Positions 16,597 to 24,048 of a stretch of DNA of 64,000 nucleotides are shown piece after piece (position 1 is the stretch's first letter; each line of letters starts with the position of its first letter). Below the pieces are notes generated by a model. That model worked only from the letters and a program-made list of their open reading frames with translations, was not told the DNA's origin and made no database searches. Both the position numbers and the translations under genes were made by a program. The DNA comes from Mesorhizobium sp. WSM4904 (GTDB lineage Bacteria; Pseudomonadota; Alphaproteobacteria; Rhizobiales; Rhizobiaceae): positions 3,729,001 through 3,793,000 of the forward strand of contig NZ_CP121354.1 of NCBI RefSeq assembly GCF_029674545.1, written 5' to 3'.

Positions 16597-16926
16597 TGTC
16601 TTCACTCCTGTCGGGCATGGCCCCATGCGAGGCGTCACGTCATGCGTCGATCGTCCTTTCGTTTCTCGTTTCAACTCCCGGCACGAATGATCCGGAGACC
16701 GGTGGCATCGCCAGGCGGCGGGCTTTCGGGAGCGGATCGCGGGGCGGCGAAGCGGGCGCCGGAAGCCGAAGCTTCCTTGCCGGCCGCGTCGCGCCTTGAT
16801 CGTCACCGCGGGCCTGGCCGCGAGCCGACGGCGCAGGACATCGCCGTCCGGCGAGGCCGATGCCTTGCCGTCCTTGAAGTCCTCGCATTCCGGTCCCCGG
16901 ACCGTTTTGGATAACACCACCTGAAG
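16597..16926 (-). other. 330-base slipin leader without a convincing gene
   Basis: Between the tRNA-like RNA and slipin lie 330 bases of GC-rich sequence. Frames are open on both strands but composition is arginine/alanine-rich and no ribosome site supports a start, so I call no gene. If slipin is expressed from a promoter ahead of the tRNA-like elements, this would be its 5' leader. Confidence 0.5.
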
Positions 16927-16943
16927 GTGTCGGCTTATCAGGC

Positions 16944-17016
16944 CGTTGGAGAAGGATTCGAACCTTCGACAGTCAGATTATGAGTCTGATGCTCTAACCA
17001 ATTGAGCTATCCGTGT
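16944..17016 (-). tRNA. tRNA-Met(CAU)-like module with defective acceptor stem
   Basis: D-stem GCTC/GAGC with loop AATTGGTTA, anticodon stem TCAGA/TCTGA with a regular seven-base loop CTCATAA (anticodon CAU at 16982-16980), a five-base variable loop, and T-arm GAAGG-TTCGAAT-CCTTC are all canonical. The acceptor is not: ACACGGA against TCCAACG pairs at only the three inner positions, and no CCA end follows. I read it as a tRNA mimic or decayed tRNA rather than a working tRNA-Met. Confidence 0.55.
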
Positions 17017-17017
17017 C

Positions 17018-17082
17018 GTGGGTGTGGGAATCGAACCCTGCCTCCGGACCCAAATCCGGCGCTCTCCATAAGCTACACCCGC
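17018..17082 (-). tRNA. tRNA-Pro(UGG)-like degenerate module
   Basis: The acceptor arms GCGGGTG and CACCCAC pair at six of seven positions. The D-arm GCTT/GAGC has a loop of only five bases, the anticodon arm CCGGA/TCCGG encloses six bases (TTTGGG, anticodon UGG if read as Pro), and the T-arm has just three firm pairs around TTCGATT. It lies one base before the CAU module. The shortened loops argue against a working tRNA. Confidence 0.45.
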
Positions 17083-17293
17083 AAGTCCCGACACTCCAAA
17101 ACGGCGCCGTACACAACGCGGCAAAGCCGTCTGCGCGGGCGGAGGCGAAAGCTCCAACCGTTGTGCTCGCTTCGGTTTTCGTGACCGGGAGCGCGCCTTT
17201 AGACCCTGCGACGGGTTGTCGCAAGCGGCATTGTTGCGGCGGATTCGCGGCTTCTTTCGGTTGTTGCATTTCGGCAACGATTGCGTGTACCGA

Positions 17294-17307
17294 TGTACCA
17301 TGGTACA
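17294..17307. promoter_or_regulatory. perfect 14-bp palindrome over the start codon of the RHH gene
   Basis: TGTACCATGGTACA is its own reverse complement and contains the ATG at 17300. A further TGTACC lies eight bases upstream (17286-17291), giving a tandem half-site array. This is a good candidate operator for autoregulation by the ribbon-helix-helix protein that starts inside it. Confidence 0.5.
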
Positions 17308-17581
17308 AAAGGCCATGATTGTAGAACGTGTTCAGACCGGGGTTCGCCTGGAAAAGAGGTTGGTGAAGGTGCTCAAGGCGCTTGCAGAGCATCGCGACAT
17401 GAGCCTTGGCGATCTCATCGAGGGCATCGTGCTGCACGCCTTCGAAGGCCAGGCGCCGTTCTCGCCGGCAACCTTGGAAACGATTGATCAGCTGAAGCGC
17501 ATCTACGGGCTGGAGCTCGGCGCGACGGACAGCCATCGCCTCGTGGAAACGACTGGGAAAGCCGATGACGAACCATCTTGA
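17300..17581 (+). CDS. small ribbon-helix-helix-like DNA-binding protein
   Basis: A 93-residue protein. Residues about 10-40 (RVQTGVRLEKRLVKVLKALA, then MSLGDLIEGIVLH) look like the strand-helix-helix of Arc/CopG-type repressors. The ATG at 17300 lies inside a perfect palindrome; an alternative ATG lies five codons on. The gene overlaps the following SRPBCC gene by 17 bases, so the two are translationally linked. It diverges from the tRNA-like RNA and slipin. The target is unknown; autoregulation is inferred. Confidence 0.7.
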   Translation: MVQKAMIVERVQTGVRLEKRLVKVLKALAEHRDMSLGDLIEGIVLHAFEGQAPFSPATLETIDQLKRIYGLELGATDSHRLVETTGKADDEPS

Positions 17582-18032
17582 GCGCAACCACAGCATTTTC
17601 CTTGCCGGACCGGTCGAACGCGTCTTCCCGTTGTTCACGCCGATCGGGGAAACGCTGTGGGTCGACGGCTGGGATCCGGAGTTTCTGCATCCGCAGGATG
17701 GGGAGACGCGCCGTGGCATGGTCTTCCGGACCAGCCATGGCGACGAGACCACGCTCTGGGCCTGCACGGATTGGGAGCCTGAGGCGCATCGAGTGCGCTA
17801 TGCCAGGGTGACGCCGGATTCGCGTTTCGGATTTGTCGAGGTGGCCTGCCGCCAGGCCGGCACCGGAGGCACACAGGTGTCGATCGCCTATACGCTCACA
17901 GCCTTGAACGAGGCGGGACGGTCATATCTGTTCGAGCTGACGGAGGATGCGTTCGAGCGCATGATCGAAGGCTGGAAGGTCCGCATCGACGCATGGCTGC
18001 TGGAGAATGCGTCGGCCGACCTGGCCAGCTAG
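17565..18032 (+). CDS. SRPBCC (START-like) family protein
   Basis: A 155-residue helix-grip-fold protein beginning NHSIFLAGPVERVFPLFTPIGE, where the first strand and pocket helices of polyketide-cyclase/START-like proteins occur. It continues with LWVDGWDPEFLHP and ends in a long helix (TEDAFERMIEGWKVRIDAWLL). Members bind hydrophobic ligands. It overlaps the upstream RHH gene by 17 bases and ends four bases into the convergent phosphatase gene. The ligand is unknown. Confidence 0.75.
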   Translation: MTNHLERNHSIFLAGPVERVFPLFTPIGETLWVDGWDPEFLHPQDGETRRGMVFRTSHGDETTLWACTDWEPEAHRVRYARVTPDSRFGFVEVACRQAGTGGTQVSIAYTLTALNEAGRSYLFELTEDAFERMIEGWKVRIDAWLLENASADLAS

Positions 18033-18577
18033 AACGTAACCCGGCCGAGCACCTTGAGGCCGTCGCCCTCCGGCGCCACAACCACTGCCTCGCCCTCGCG
18101 CGGCGCGATGCCGGTGAGCGCCTCGATGTTTTCCAGATGCGTGACCAGCACGAGATTGTCGGAACCGGAATATCCGCGGATCTCCTTCATCACCGCCTCC
18201 AGCTGGGCAGCCTTCTCAGCCGGATCGGTCTTGACCAGGTCGAGCGGTGCAAAAGGTTCGGGTTCGGCCTCGAAAGCGATGCGGGCGGTATCGAGGCAGC
18301 GGCAGTAACGGCTGGAGAGCACGCGCTCGATCGGGGCAGCGCGCGCCGCGAAGAGGGCGCCGATGCGGCTTGATTGCTGCTTGCCGCGTTCCGACAGGTT
18401 GAGCTGGGTGGCGCAATTGCCGATGTCGAAATTCGCCGGGTCGGTATTGCCGGTGACGAAGGCATGGCGAAGCAGCACGACATGGCCGCCATCGCGCAGC
18501 AGCGCCCAGCCCGCGTCGGTCGCGTGGGCGAGCGTAGGAACAGCAAGCAGGAAAAGCGCCAGGGCAAGTCGCAGCAT
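18029..18577 (-). CDS. exported histidine phosphatase-family protein
   Basis: A 182-residue protein with a signal peptide (MLRLALALFLLAVPTLAHAT). The histidine phosphatase (phosphoglycerate mutase-like) signature LLRHAFVTG replaces the usual RHG with RHA, and the second His lies in LVTHLENIEAL. These fit the branch 1 phosphatase fold. The start at 18577 is chosen because it opens the signal peptide; the frame continues upstream to 18694. Its substrate is unknown. Confidence 0.8.
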   Translation of the reverse strand: MLRLALALFLLAVPTLAHATDAGWALLRDGGHVVLLRHAFVTGNTDPANFDIGNCATQLNLSERGKQQSSRIGALFAARAAPIERVLSSRYCRCLDTARIAFEAEPEPFAPLDLVKTDPAEKAAQLEAVMKEIRGYSGSDNLVLVTHLENIEALTGIAPREGEAVVVAPEGDGLKVLGRVTF

Positions 18578-18741
18578 CAGAAGTCCTTGAGACGGCCCGA
18601 GAGACCCCGGGTCCGATTGGCATATAGGAATCGCAAAGCGAGCCGAAAAACAAGCTGAGGACCCGGCGGATGGGGAAGCCAGCCCCGATTGCACCGCGAT
18701 CGGGGCTCGCCTATGACGAGAAAAATGTCTCTGCCCCGAAA

Positions 18742-19692
18742 ATGACCCCGCTCACCGAAACCGTCCTCTTCGTATTCAGCCTCGTCGCGCTCGGCTATCT
18801 GGCCGGGTTCGCCGGTTATCTGAGGCCGGCAAGCGGCGAGGGCATCTCCGAATTCGCAGTCAACGTGGCGATGCCGCTGCTGTTGTTCCAGACGATGGTG
18901 AAGTCCGATTTCCACGGCGTGGCGCCGTGGTCGCTATGGGGCGCCTATTTTGCGGCGGTCGCCGTCACCTGGACCGCAGGTCATCTGGTCACGACGCGCG
19001 TCTTCGGCCGGGACGCCCGCGCCGGCGTCGTCGGCGGTGTCTCCTCGGCTTATTCCAATGTCGTGCTGCTCGGCGCCCCCTTCATCCTCGGCATTTTTGG
19101 TCAAAGCGGCTTCGAGGTGCTGTCGCTGCTGGTCTCGGTTCACCTGCCGATCATGATGATGGCCTCGATCGTGCTGTTCGAGATGTTCGGCCGCGGCGGC
19201 GACGAGCAAGTGCATCCGCTGCGCGTCATCAGGAATTTTCTCAGGCGGCTGTTCGTCAACCCGCTGATCGTCGGCATTCTGGCGGGGCTCGCCTGGCGCT
19301 TCACCGGCGCGCCGCTGCCGGCGCTGATCGGGCGGCTGGTCGACGCGCTGGCCGACACGGCCGGGCCGGTGGCGCTCTTTGCGATGGGCCTCAGCCTGCG
19401 CCGCTTCGGCATTTCCGGCAACGTCCGGCCGGCGCTCGCGCTGTCGGTACTGAAACTCTTCCTGATGCCGGCCCTGGTGCTCCTCCTGGTCTGGCTGCTC
19501 GGCCTGCCGCCGCTGACGGCAAAGGTTGCGGTGGTGGTGGCGGCGCTGCCCTCCGGCATCAATTCCTATCTCATCGCCGTCCAGTTCAGCACCGGCCAGG
19601 CGCTGGCCTCGAACCAGATGACAATCGCCACCGCGAGCGCGGTGCTGACCACGTCCTTCTGGCTGACGGTGGTCGTCCACGTTTTCGGCTGA
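18742..19692 (+). CDS. AEC-family auxin-efflux-carrier-like transporter
   Basis: A 316-residue membrane protein with about ten helices in two halves, the AEC/BASS-like fold. Typical positions include SSAYSNVVLLGAPFILGIFG in the first half and ALPSGINSYLIAVQF in the second. Bacterial members export or import dicarboxylates such as malate and malonate. The start MTPLTETVLF at 18742 is preferred over an upstream in-frame start at 18670, which would add a hydrophilic leader. It stands alone. Confidence 0.85.
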   Translation: MTPLTETVLFVFSLVALGYLAGFAGYLRPASGEGISEFAVNVAMPLLLFQTMVKSDFHGVAPWSLWGAYFAAVAVTWTAGHLVTTRVFGRDARAGVVGGVSSAYSNVVLLGAPFILGIFGQSGFEVLSLLVSVHLPIMMMASIVLFEMFGRGGDEQVHPLRVIRNFLRRLFVNPLIVGILAGLAWRFTGAPLPALIGRLVDALADTAGPVALFAMGLSLRRFGISGNVRPALALSVLKLFLMPALVLLLVWLLGLPPLTAKVAVVVAALPSGINSYLIAVQFSTGQALASNQMTIATASAVLTTSFWLTVVVHVFG

Positions 19693-19853
19693 CAGGGGGC
19701 AGGCGCTCGCTTTTGCTGGCCCAACCCCTATATGCCATCTTGTGATTGCTTGCAGGGCTTTCCCTAGGTAAGAGCATTGCGCCAGCGTGCGGCCCTGCAC
19801 GCCTATCGAATATCCAGAAAAACGGCCGATCAGCGCGCCGAACGGAGGCCACC

Positions 19854-21311
19854 ATGCTTCAGAAAACCAGTCATTTCATGCGCCAGGCCAATCTCATCAA
19901 CGGCGAATGGGTGAAAGCCGACAGCGGCCAGACCATCGACGTCAACAACCCGGCTACGGGCCTCAAGATCGGCACGGTGCCGAAGGCCGGCAAGGCCGAG
20001 ACCCGCCGCGCCATCGAGGCCGCCGAGGAAGCCTTCAAGACCTGGCGCAAGACCACCGCGCTCGAACGTTCGAAGCTCTTGCGCAAGCTGCATGACGCGA
20101 TGATGGACAATCAGGACGTTCTGGCCGAGCTGCTCACCATCGAGCAGGGTAAGTCGCTGTTCGAGTCCAAGGGCGAGATCGGCTCGGCTGCGGGCTATAT
20201 CCTCTGGTTCGCCGAGGAAGGCCGGCGTGTCTATGGCGACATCGTGCCGTCGCCGTGGGGCGACCGCCGCATCCTGGTGACCAAGGAGCCGGTCGGCGTC
20301 ATCGCCGCCATCACGCCCTGGAATTTCCCGTCCTCGATGCTTGCCCGCAAGATCGGCCCGGCGCTTGCCGCCGGCTGCACGACCGTGGTCAAGCCGGCTT
20401 CGCAGACGCCTTATTCGGGCCTCGCCTGGGGCGCGCTCGCCGAAGAGGTCGGTTTCCCCAAGGGCGTCGTCAACATCCTGACCGGCTCGGCCGGCGAGAT
20501 CGGCGACGAGCTCTGCACCAATCCGCTGGTCAAGAAGATCACCTTCACCGGCTCGACCGAAGTCGGCAAGATCCTGATCCAGAAGTCGGCCTCGACGGTC
20601 AAGAAAGTGTCGATGGAACTCGGCGGCAATGCGCCGTTCCTGGTCTTCGACGACGCCGATGTCGATCGTGCGGTCGCCGGAGCCATCACCGCCAAATACC
20701 GCAATTCCGGCCAGACCTGCGTCTGCACCAACCGCTTCCTCGTGCAGGCCGGCATCTATGACAAGTTCGTCGAGAAGCTCGCCGCCGCCAGCAACAACCT
20801 GAAGGTCGGCTCCGGGCTGGAGGAAGGCGTGCAGCAGGGACCGCTGATCGACGAGAAGGCGGTCGAGAAGGTCGAGGAGCTGATCGCCGATGCGACGTCC
20901 AAGGGCGGCAAGATCGTCGCCGGCGGCAAGCGCCATGCGCTCGGCGGCTCGTTCTTCCAGCCGACGGTGATCGCCGAGGCCACGCCGAAGATGCGCTTCA
21001 TGAAGGAGGAAATCTTCGGACCGGTCGCGCCGGTGTTCAAGTTCGAGACCGAGGAAGAGGCGATCGCTCTGGCCAACGACACAGAGTTCGGCCTCGCCTC
21101 CTATTTCTACACCGGCGATCTCGGCCGCGCCTTCCGGGTGATGGAAGGTCTGAAATACGGCATGGTCGGTGTCAATGAAGGGCTGATCACCACGCCCGAG
21201 GCGCCGTTCGGCGGCGTCAAGGAATCCGGTCTCGGCCGCGAAGGCGGGCATCAGGGCATCGAGGACTATCTCGACACCAAATATGCCTGCTTCGGCGGCC
21301 TCGGCCTCTGA
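19854..21311 (+). CDS. gabD: NAD(P)-dependent succinate-semialdehyde dehydrogenase
   Basis: A 485-residue aldehyde dehydrogenase. The general-base glutamate lies in MELGGNAPF and the nucleophile Cys289 in NSGQTCVCTNR, with Cys291 two residues on as in bacterial GabD enzymes, where this pair can be redox-sensitive. The cofactor pocket has the ITPWNFP motif. It would oxidise succinate semialdehyde to succinate at the end of GABA breakdown. The ATG at 19854 follows GGAGG. There is no gabT neighbour. Other semialdehydes are possible substrates. Confidence 0.9.
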   Translation: MLQKTSHFMRQANLINGEWVKADSGQTIDVNNPATGLKIGTVPKAGKAETRRAIEAAEEAFKTWRKTTALERSKLLRKLHDAMMDNQDVLAELLTIEQGKSLFESKGEIGSAAGYILWFAEEGRRVYGDIVPSPWGDRRILVTKEPVGVIAAITPWNFPSSMLARKIGPALAAGCTTVVKPASQTPYSGLAWGALAEEVGFPKGVVNILTGSAGEIGDELCTNPLVKKITFTGSTEVGKILIQKSASTVKKVSMELGGNAPFLVFDDADVDRAVAGAITAKYRNSGQTCVCTNRFLVQAGIYDKFVEKLAAASNNLKVGSGLEEGVQQGPLIDEKAVEKVEELIADATSKGGKIVAGGKRHALGGSFFQPTVIAEATPKMRFMKEEIFGPVAPVFKFETEEEAIALANDTEFGLASYFYTGDLGRAFRVMEGLKYGMVGVNEGLITTPEAPFGGVKESGLGREGGHQGIEDYLDTKYACFGGLGL

Positions 21312-21327
21312 CAACCATCCATGGAAC

Positions 21328-21351
21328 AGGGCGGGCGGATTGGCCTGCCCT
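21328..21351 (+). terminator. possible hairpin after gabD
   Basis: AGGGCGGG and CCTGCCCT can pair (seven pairs plus one wobble) around an eight-base loop, 17 bases past the gabD stop. There is no T-tract, so this is only a candidate. Confidence 0.3.
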
Positions 21352-21413
21352 TGCCGGACGAGACGCAGCCGGCCTAAATCCACGGATCATGAAGCGAGGT
21401 TTCGGGCACTGCG

Positions 21414-22442
21414 ATGAAGGACGGCGAGGTCTTCGGCACGACGCAAGCGGGCGAGGCCGTTCGCCGCTTCACCATCAGGGGCGGCGGCCTCACCGCCAGT
21501 ATCATCGGGCTCGGCGCGATCATCCAGGACCTGCGGCTCTCCGGCCACGATGCGCCGCTGGTGCTGGGCTACGACCGGTTCGAGCCCTATGAGACCGACC
21601 GCGCCTATTTCGGCGCCGTGGTCGGCCGCTTCGCCAACCGCATCCGCGACGGCCGCTTCACCATCGCCGGCAAACGCTACCAGACGGACCGCAATTTTCT
21701 CGCCAAGCATACGCTGCATGGCGGCTCGGAAGGCTATTTCCACCGGCCGTGGACGGTCTCGCTGCACGGCCGCGATTTCGTAACGCTGACGCTGCACGAT
21801 CCCGACGGCACGATGGGCTTTCCCGGCGCGCTGGACGTCACCTGCACCTACCGGCTGAAGATCCCCGGCACGCTCAGCATGGAGCTGACCGCGACCTGCG
21901 AGGAGCCGACGCTCTGCAATCTGGCGCAGCACTCCTACTTCAATCTCGACGACGGCGGCGCCGGCGACATCCTCGACCACCGGCTGATGCTCAATGCCGG
22001 CGCCTATACGCCGGTCGACAGCGAGATGATCCCGACCGGCGCGGTGAAGCCGGTCGACGGCACGCCCTACGACTTCCGACAGGCGCGGCTGCTGCGCATG
22101 GAAACGGAAGGGGAGCAGCTTCCTTACGACCTGAATTACTGCCTCGCCTCCAGCCGTGGACCGCTCCATCAGGCGGCCTGGGTGCAGGGCGCCAGTTCCG
22201 GCGTCGAGATGGAGGTCTGGACCACCGAGCCTGGCCTGCAGCTCTATATCGGCCAGTATGTCGCGCCATCATCGCCTGGGCTGGATGGCCGCCTCTACAA
22301 GCCGTTTTCCGGTTTCTGCCTCGAAGCACAGACATGGCCGGATGCGCCGAACAGGCCCTATTTCCCGCAGGCCACATTGTGGCCTGGCCAGATCTACCAC
22401 CAGGTGACGGAATACAGGTTCCGCCTGCCACAGCTCGTCTAA
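21414..22442 (+). CDS. galM: aldose 1-epimerase (mutarotase)
   Basis: A 342-residue galactose mutarotase-like beta-sandwich protein. Family marks are FGAVVGRFANRI near residues 64-75, KHTLHGGSEGYFHR with the catalytic-type His, LAQHSYFNLDDGG, and the late acid-base Glu in FSGFCLEAQTWPDA. It interconverts alpha and beta anomers of aldoses. It faces the 2-keto-3-deoxygluconate-type kinase gene end to end, which hints at sugar or sugar-acid use. Its stop codon is the first three bases of a palindromic repeat. Confidence 0.88.
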   Translation: MKDGEVFGTTQAGEAVRRFTIRGGGLTASIIGLGAIIQDLRLSGHDAPLVLGYDRFEPYETDRAYFGAVVGRFANRIRDGRFTIAGKRYQTDRNFLAKHTLHGGSEGYFHRPWTVSLHGRDFVTLTLHDPDGTMGFPGALDVTCTYRLKIPGTLSMELTATCEEPTLCNLAQHSYFNLDDGGAGDILDHRLMLNAGAYTPVDSEMIPTGAVKPVDGTPYDFRQARLLRMETEGEQLPYDLNYCLASSRGPLHQAAWVQGASSGVEMEVWTTEPGLQLYIGQYVAPSSPGLDGRLYKPFSGFCLEAQTWPDAPNRPYFPQATLWPGQIYHQVTEYRFRLPQLV

Positions 22443-22524
22443 AGCGCGTCGCGATCTTTCAGATTCGCGCCATGCGCTTTAGGTTTCTGATTTCACGCAT
22501 CCCACTTTCGGGAGACATGATTTA
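22440..22524. repeat. RIME-like palindromic intergenic repeat, family B copy 2
   Basis: TAAAGCGCGTCGC pairs with the ATGCGCTTTA arm, then a second hairpin around CCCACTTTCGGGAGACATGATTTA. It is clearly related to 12404-12509. It supplies the stop codons of both converging genes (22440-22442 for the epimerase, 22522-22524 for the kinase). Confidence 0.78.
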
Positions 22525-23442
22525 GCCTTCAAAGGCTGTTCTTAGAATCTCGAAGGGCGCCAGAGCGCCGCGCACCTGAACGACGGCTGCAGCCACGCGA
22601 TGCGCGCGCCGAACCGCGTCGGCGGGCGCATGGCCGGCAAGGCGCGCGGCGAGATAGCCGCCGTTGAAGGAATCGCCGGCGCCGGTGGTGTCGACGGGCG
22701 TGGCGACATGCACGGCGTCGACTGTTTCCGAGACGCCGTGCACGGCAATCAATGCCGGCTGCTCGCCATTCTTGACGACGACTTCGCCAAGCCGCTTGCC
22801 AAGCCGCTCGGCGGTCGCCTGCGGTGTCCCATCGCCGAACAGCATTTGTTCGTCCGGGAATGTGGGCAGCGCAATATCGGCGACGGCGAGCGCTCCCAGG
22901 ATCGCAGCCTGCGCGGTTTCACGGCTTGACCAGAGCCTGGGACGGTAGTTTGGGTCGAAGGCGACGAGCGAGCCCGCCGAGCGGGCGGCTGCGATGGTCG
23001 CAAGCAGGGTCTTGCGCGCCGCGTCGTCCAGAATTGCCAGGGTGATTCCGGAAAAATAGACAAGCGCTTGGTTTTCAAGGCTTTTGGCAAGTGCCGCCGG
23101 ATCGGAGGCGAGCTGGCGCGCTGCTGCGTCGCTTCGCCAATAGGTGAAGGCGCGCTCGGCTCCGGTGAGCGTGATGGCGTAGAGCCCGGGCCTGGCGCCG
23201 GCAATGACCGGACTGTTGCCGATGCCGATGCCGTTTTGGGCGAAGAAGCCGATCTGATCGCGCGAGAAAGGGTCGTCGCCGAAGGCCGACACATAGGTCG
23301 CCGGCCGGTCCGGGCTCAGCGCATGCAGCGCCCACAGCGTGTTGAAGGTGTCGCCGGCAAAGCCCATGCGCCAATTTGGGCCGCTCTGGCCCGACAGTTC
23401 CAGCATGCACTCGCCGATCGACGCGATACCATTGGCTTCCAT
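22522..23442 (-). CDS. kdgK: PfkB-family carbohydrate kinase, probable 2-keto-3-deoxygluconate kinase
   Basis: A 306-residue ribokinase-like kinase. The N-terminal GECMLELSG and MGFAGDTFNTLWAL, the middle DPNYRPRLW, and the C-terminal catalytic DTTGAGDSFNGG (with the base aspartate and anion hole) are all present. The ECMLE...AGDTFNTA pattern is typical of KdgK, which phosphorylates 2-keto-3-deoxygluconate to KDPG. A strong AGGAGG site precedes the ATG. No KDPG aldolase gene is in the window, so the substrate call is by similarity. Confidence 0.8.
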   Translation of the reverse strand: MEANGIASIGECMLELSGQSGPNWRMGFAGDTFNTLWALHALSPDRPATYVSAFGDDPFSRDQIGFFAQNGIGIGNSPVIAGARPGLYAITLTGAERAFTYWRSDAAARQLASDPAALAKSLENQALVYFSGITLAILDDAARKTLLATIAAARSAGSLVAFDPNYRPRLWSSRETAQAAILGALAVADIALPTFPDEQMLFGDGTPQATAERLGKRLGEVVVKNGEQPALIAVHGVSETVDAVHVATPVDTTGAGDSFNGGYLAARLAGHAPADAVRRAHRVAAAVVQVRGALAPFEILRTAFEG

Positions 23443-23552
23443 GCGGTTAGTCCTCCTAAAGCTCTGGTGCTGTAGCTTTTTGCGAGCGGCAGCGCCATGC
23501 TTGGCTCGGGCCGTTTTTTGCGCCAGAAGCGATTTCCCACAAGTGGGGTGGG

Positions 23553-24041
23553 ATGCTGCACCCAGCCCGCGACGTTATCAGCCGAAGAGGAACCGGTTTG
23601 GCATCGATATGGCGTTACATTCTTGCGGGTCTCGGTCTGGCTGCCTTGCTCGTCGGCATCCTGGCGGTCGTCTATCTGACGGCGCCGCATTCGGTGCCAG
23701 GTCCCGACACGTCGCGTTCGAAGAGGACGGCGAGCGGCCTGTTCGTCGCCAGCTTCGAGCCGGAACGCGGCGTCATTCGACAAGGCGAGCTGCAGTCCTG
23801 GCTGCTGACGCTGAAAACCGCCGCCGGCGCCCCGGTGGAAGGTGCCGCGATCACCATTTCGGGCGGCATGCCGCAGCACAATCACGGCCTGCCGACCAGT
23901 CCGCAGGCGACCGACTATCTGGGCGAAGGACGCTACCGCATCGACGGCGTCAAATTCACCATGAGCGGCTGGTGGCAGCTGCGCTTCGCCATCTCGGCGG
24001 CGGCGGGTTCCGATTCCGTCGTCTTCAACATCGTGTTGTGA
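23553..24041 (+). CDS. FixH/YtkA-like membrane-anchored protein with a Met/His motif
   Basis: A 162-residue protein: a short N-terminus, one membrane helix (about residues 21-43), and a periplasmic beta-rich domain of the FixH/YtkA-like type. That domain contains GGMPQHNHGLPT (Met106, His109, His111), which could bind copper. A TTG at 23598 with a GAAGAGG upstream is an alternative start. It is seven bases before a di-heme peroxidase gene, so the two are co-transcribed. The exact role is unknown. Confidence 0.7.
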   Translation: MLHPARDVISRRGTGLASIWRYILAGLGLAALLVGILAVVYLTAPHSVPGPDTSRSKRTASGLFVASFEPERGVIRQGELQSWLLTLKTAAGAPVEGAAITISGGMPQHNHGLPTSPQATDYLGEGRYRIDGVKFTMSGWWQLRFAISAAAGSDSVVFNIVL

Positions 24042-24048
24042 GTGGCCG

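Larger units (their letters stand above)
16927..17094 (-). ncRNA. tandem tRNA-like RNA with a shared closing stem
   Basis: On the minus strand, GTGTCGG (17094-17088) is exactly complementary to CCGACAC (16933-16927). Between these ends lie two complete tRNA-like cloverleaf modules, directly adjacent. The 7-bp end-to-end helix, the length of an acceptor stem, could close the whole 168-nt unit. Neither module makes a good tRNA by itself. The arrangement recalls bacterial Y RNAs such as YrlA, in which paired ends close a tRNA-mimicking module, but no Rsr/Ro60 or RtcB gene is in the window. It is transcribed toward slipin. Existence of a single transcript is inferred. Confidence 0.5.

Noticed and set aside
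16597..16920. N-terminal extension of slipin or a separate small gene
   Set aside because: Arg/Ala-rich composition, no ribosome site, and good AGGAG at 16596 point to non-coding leader.
16944..17082. Two ordinary tRNA genes (Met and Pro)
   Set aside because: Neither has a proper acceptor stem or CCA, and the UGG module has short D and anticodon loops, so I list them as tRNA-like modules.
17095..17280. Sigma-54 promoter ahead of the tRNA-like RNA, as in rtc operons
   Set aside because: I looked for TGGCA-N-TTGC. The best candidate, TTGGAGTGTCGGGACTTGC, has the wrong GG-GC spacing.
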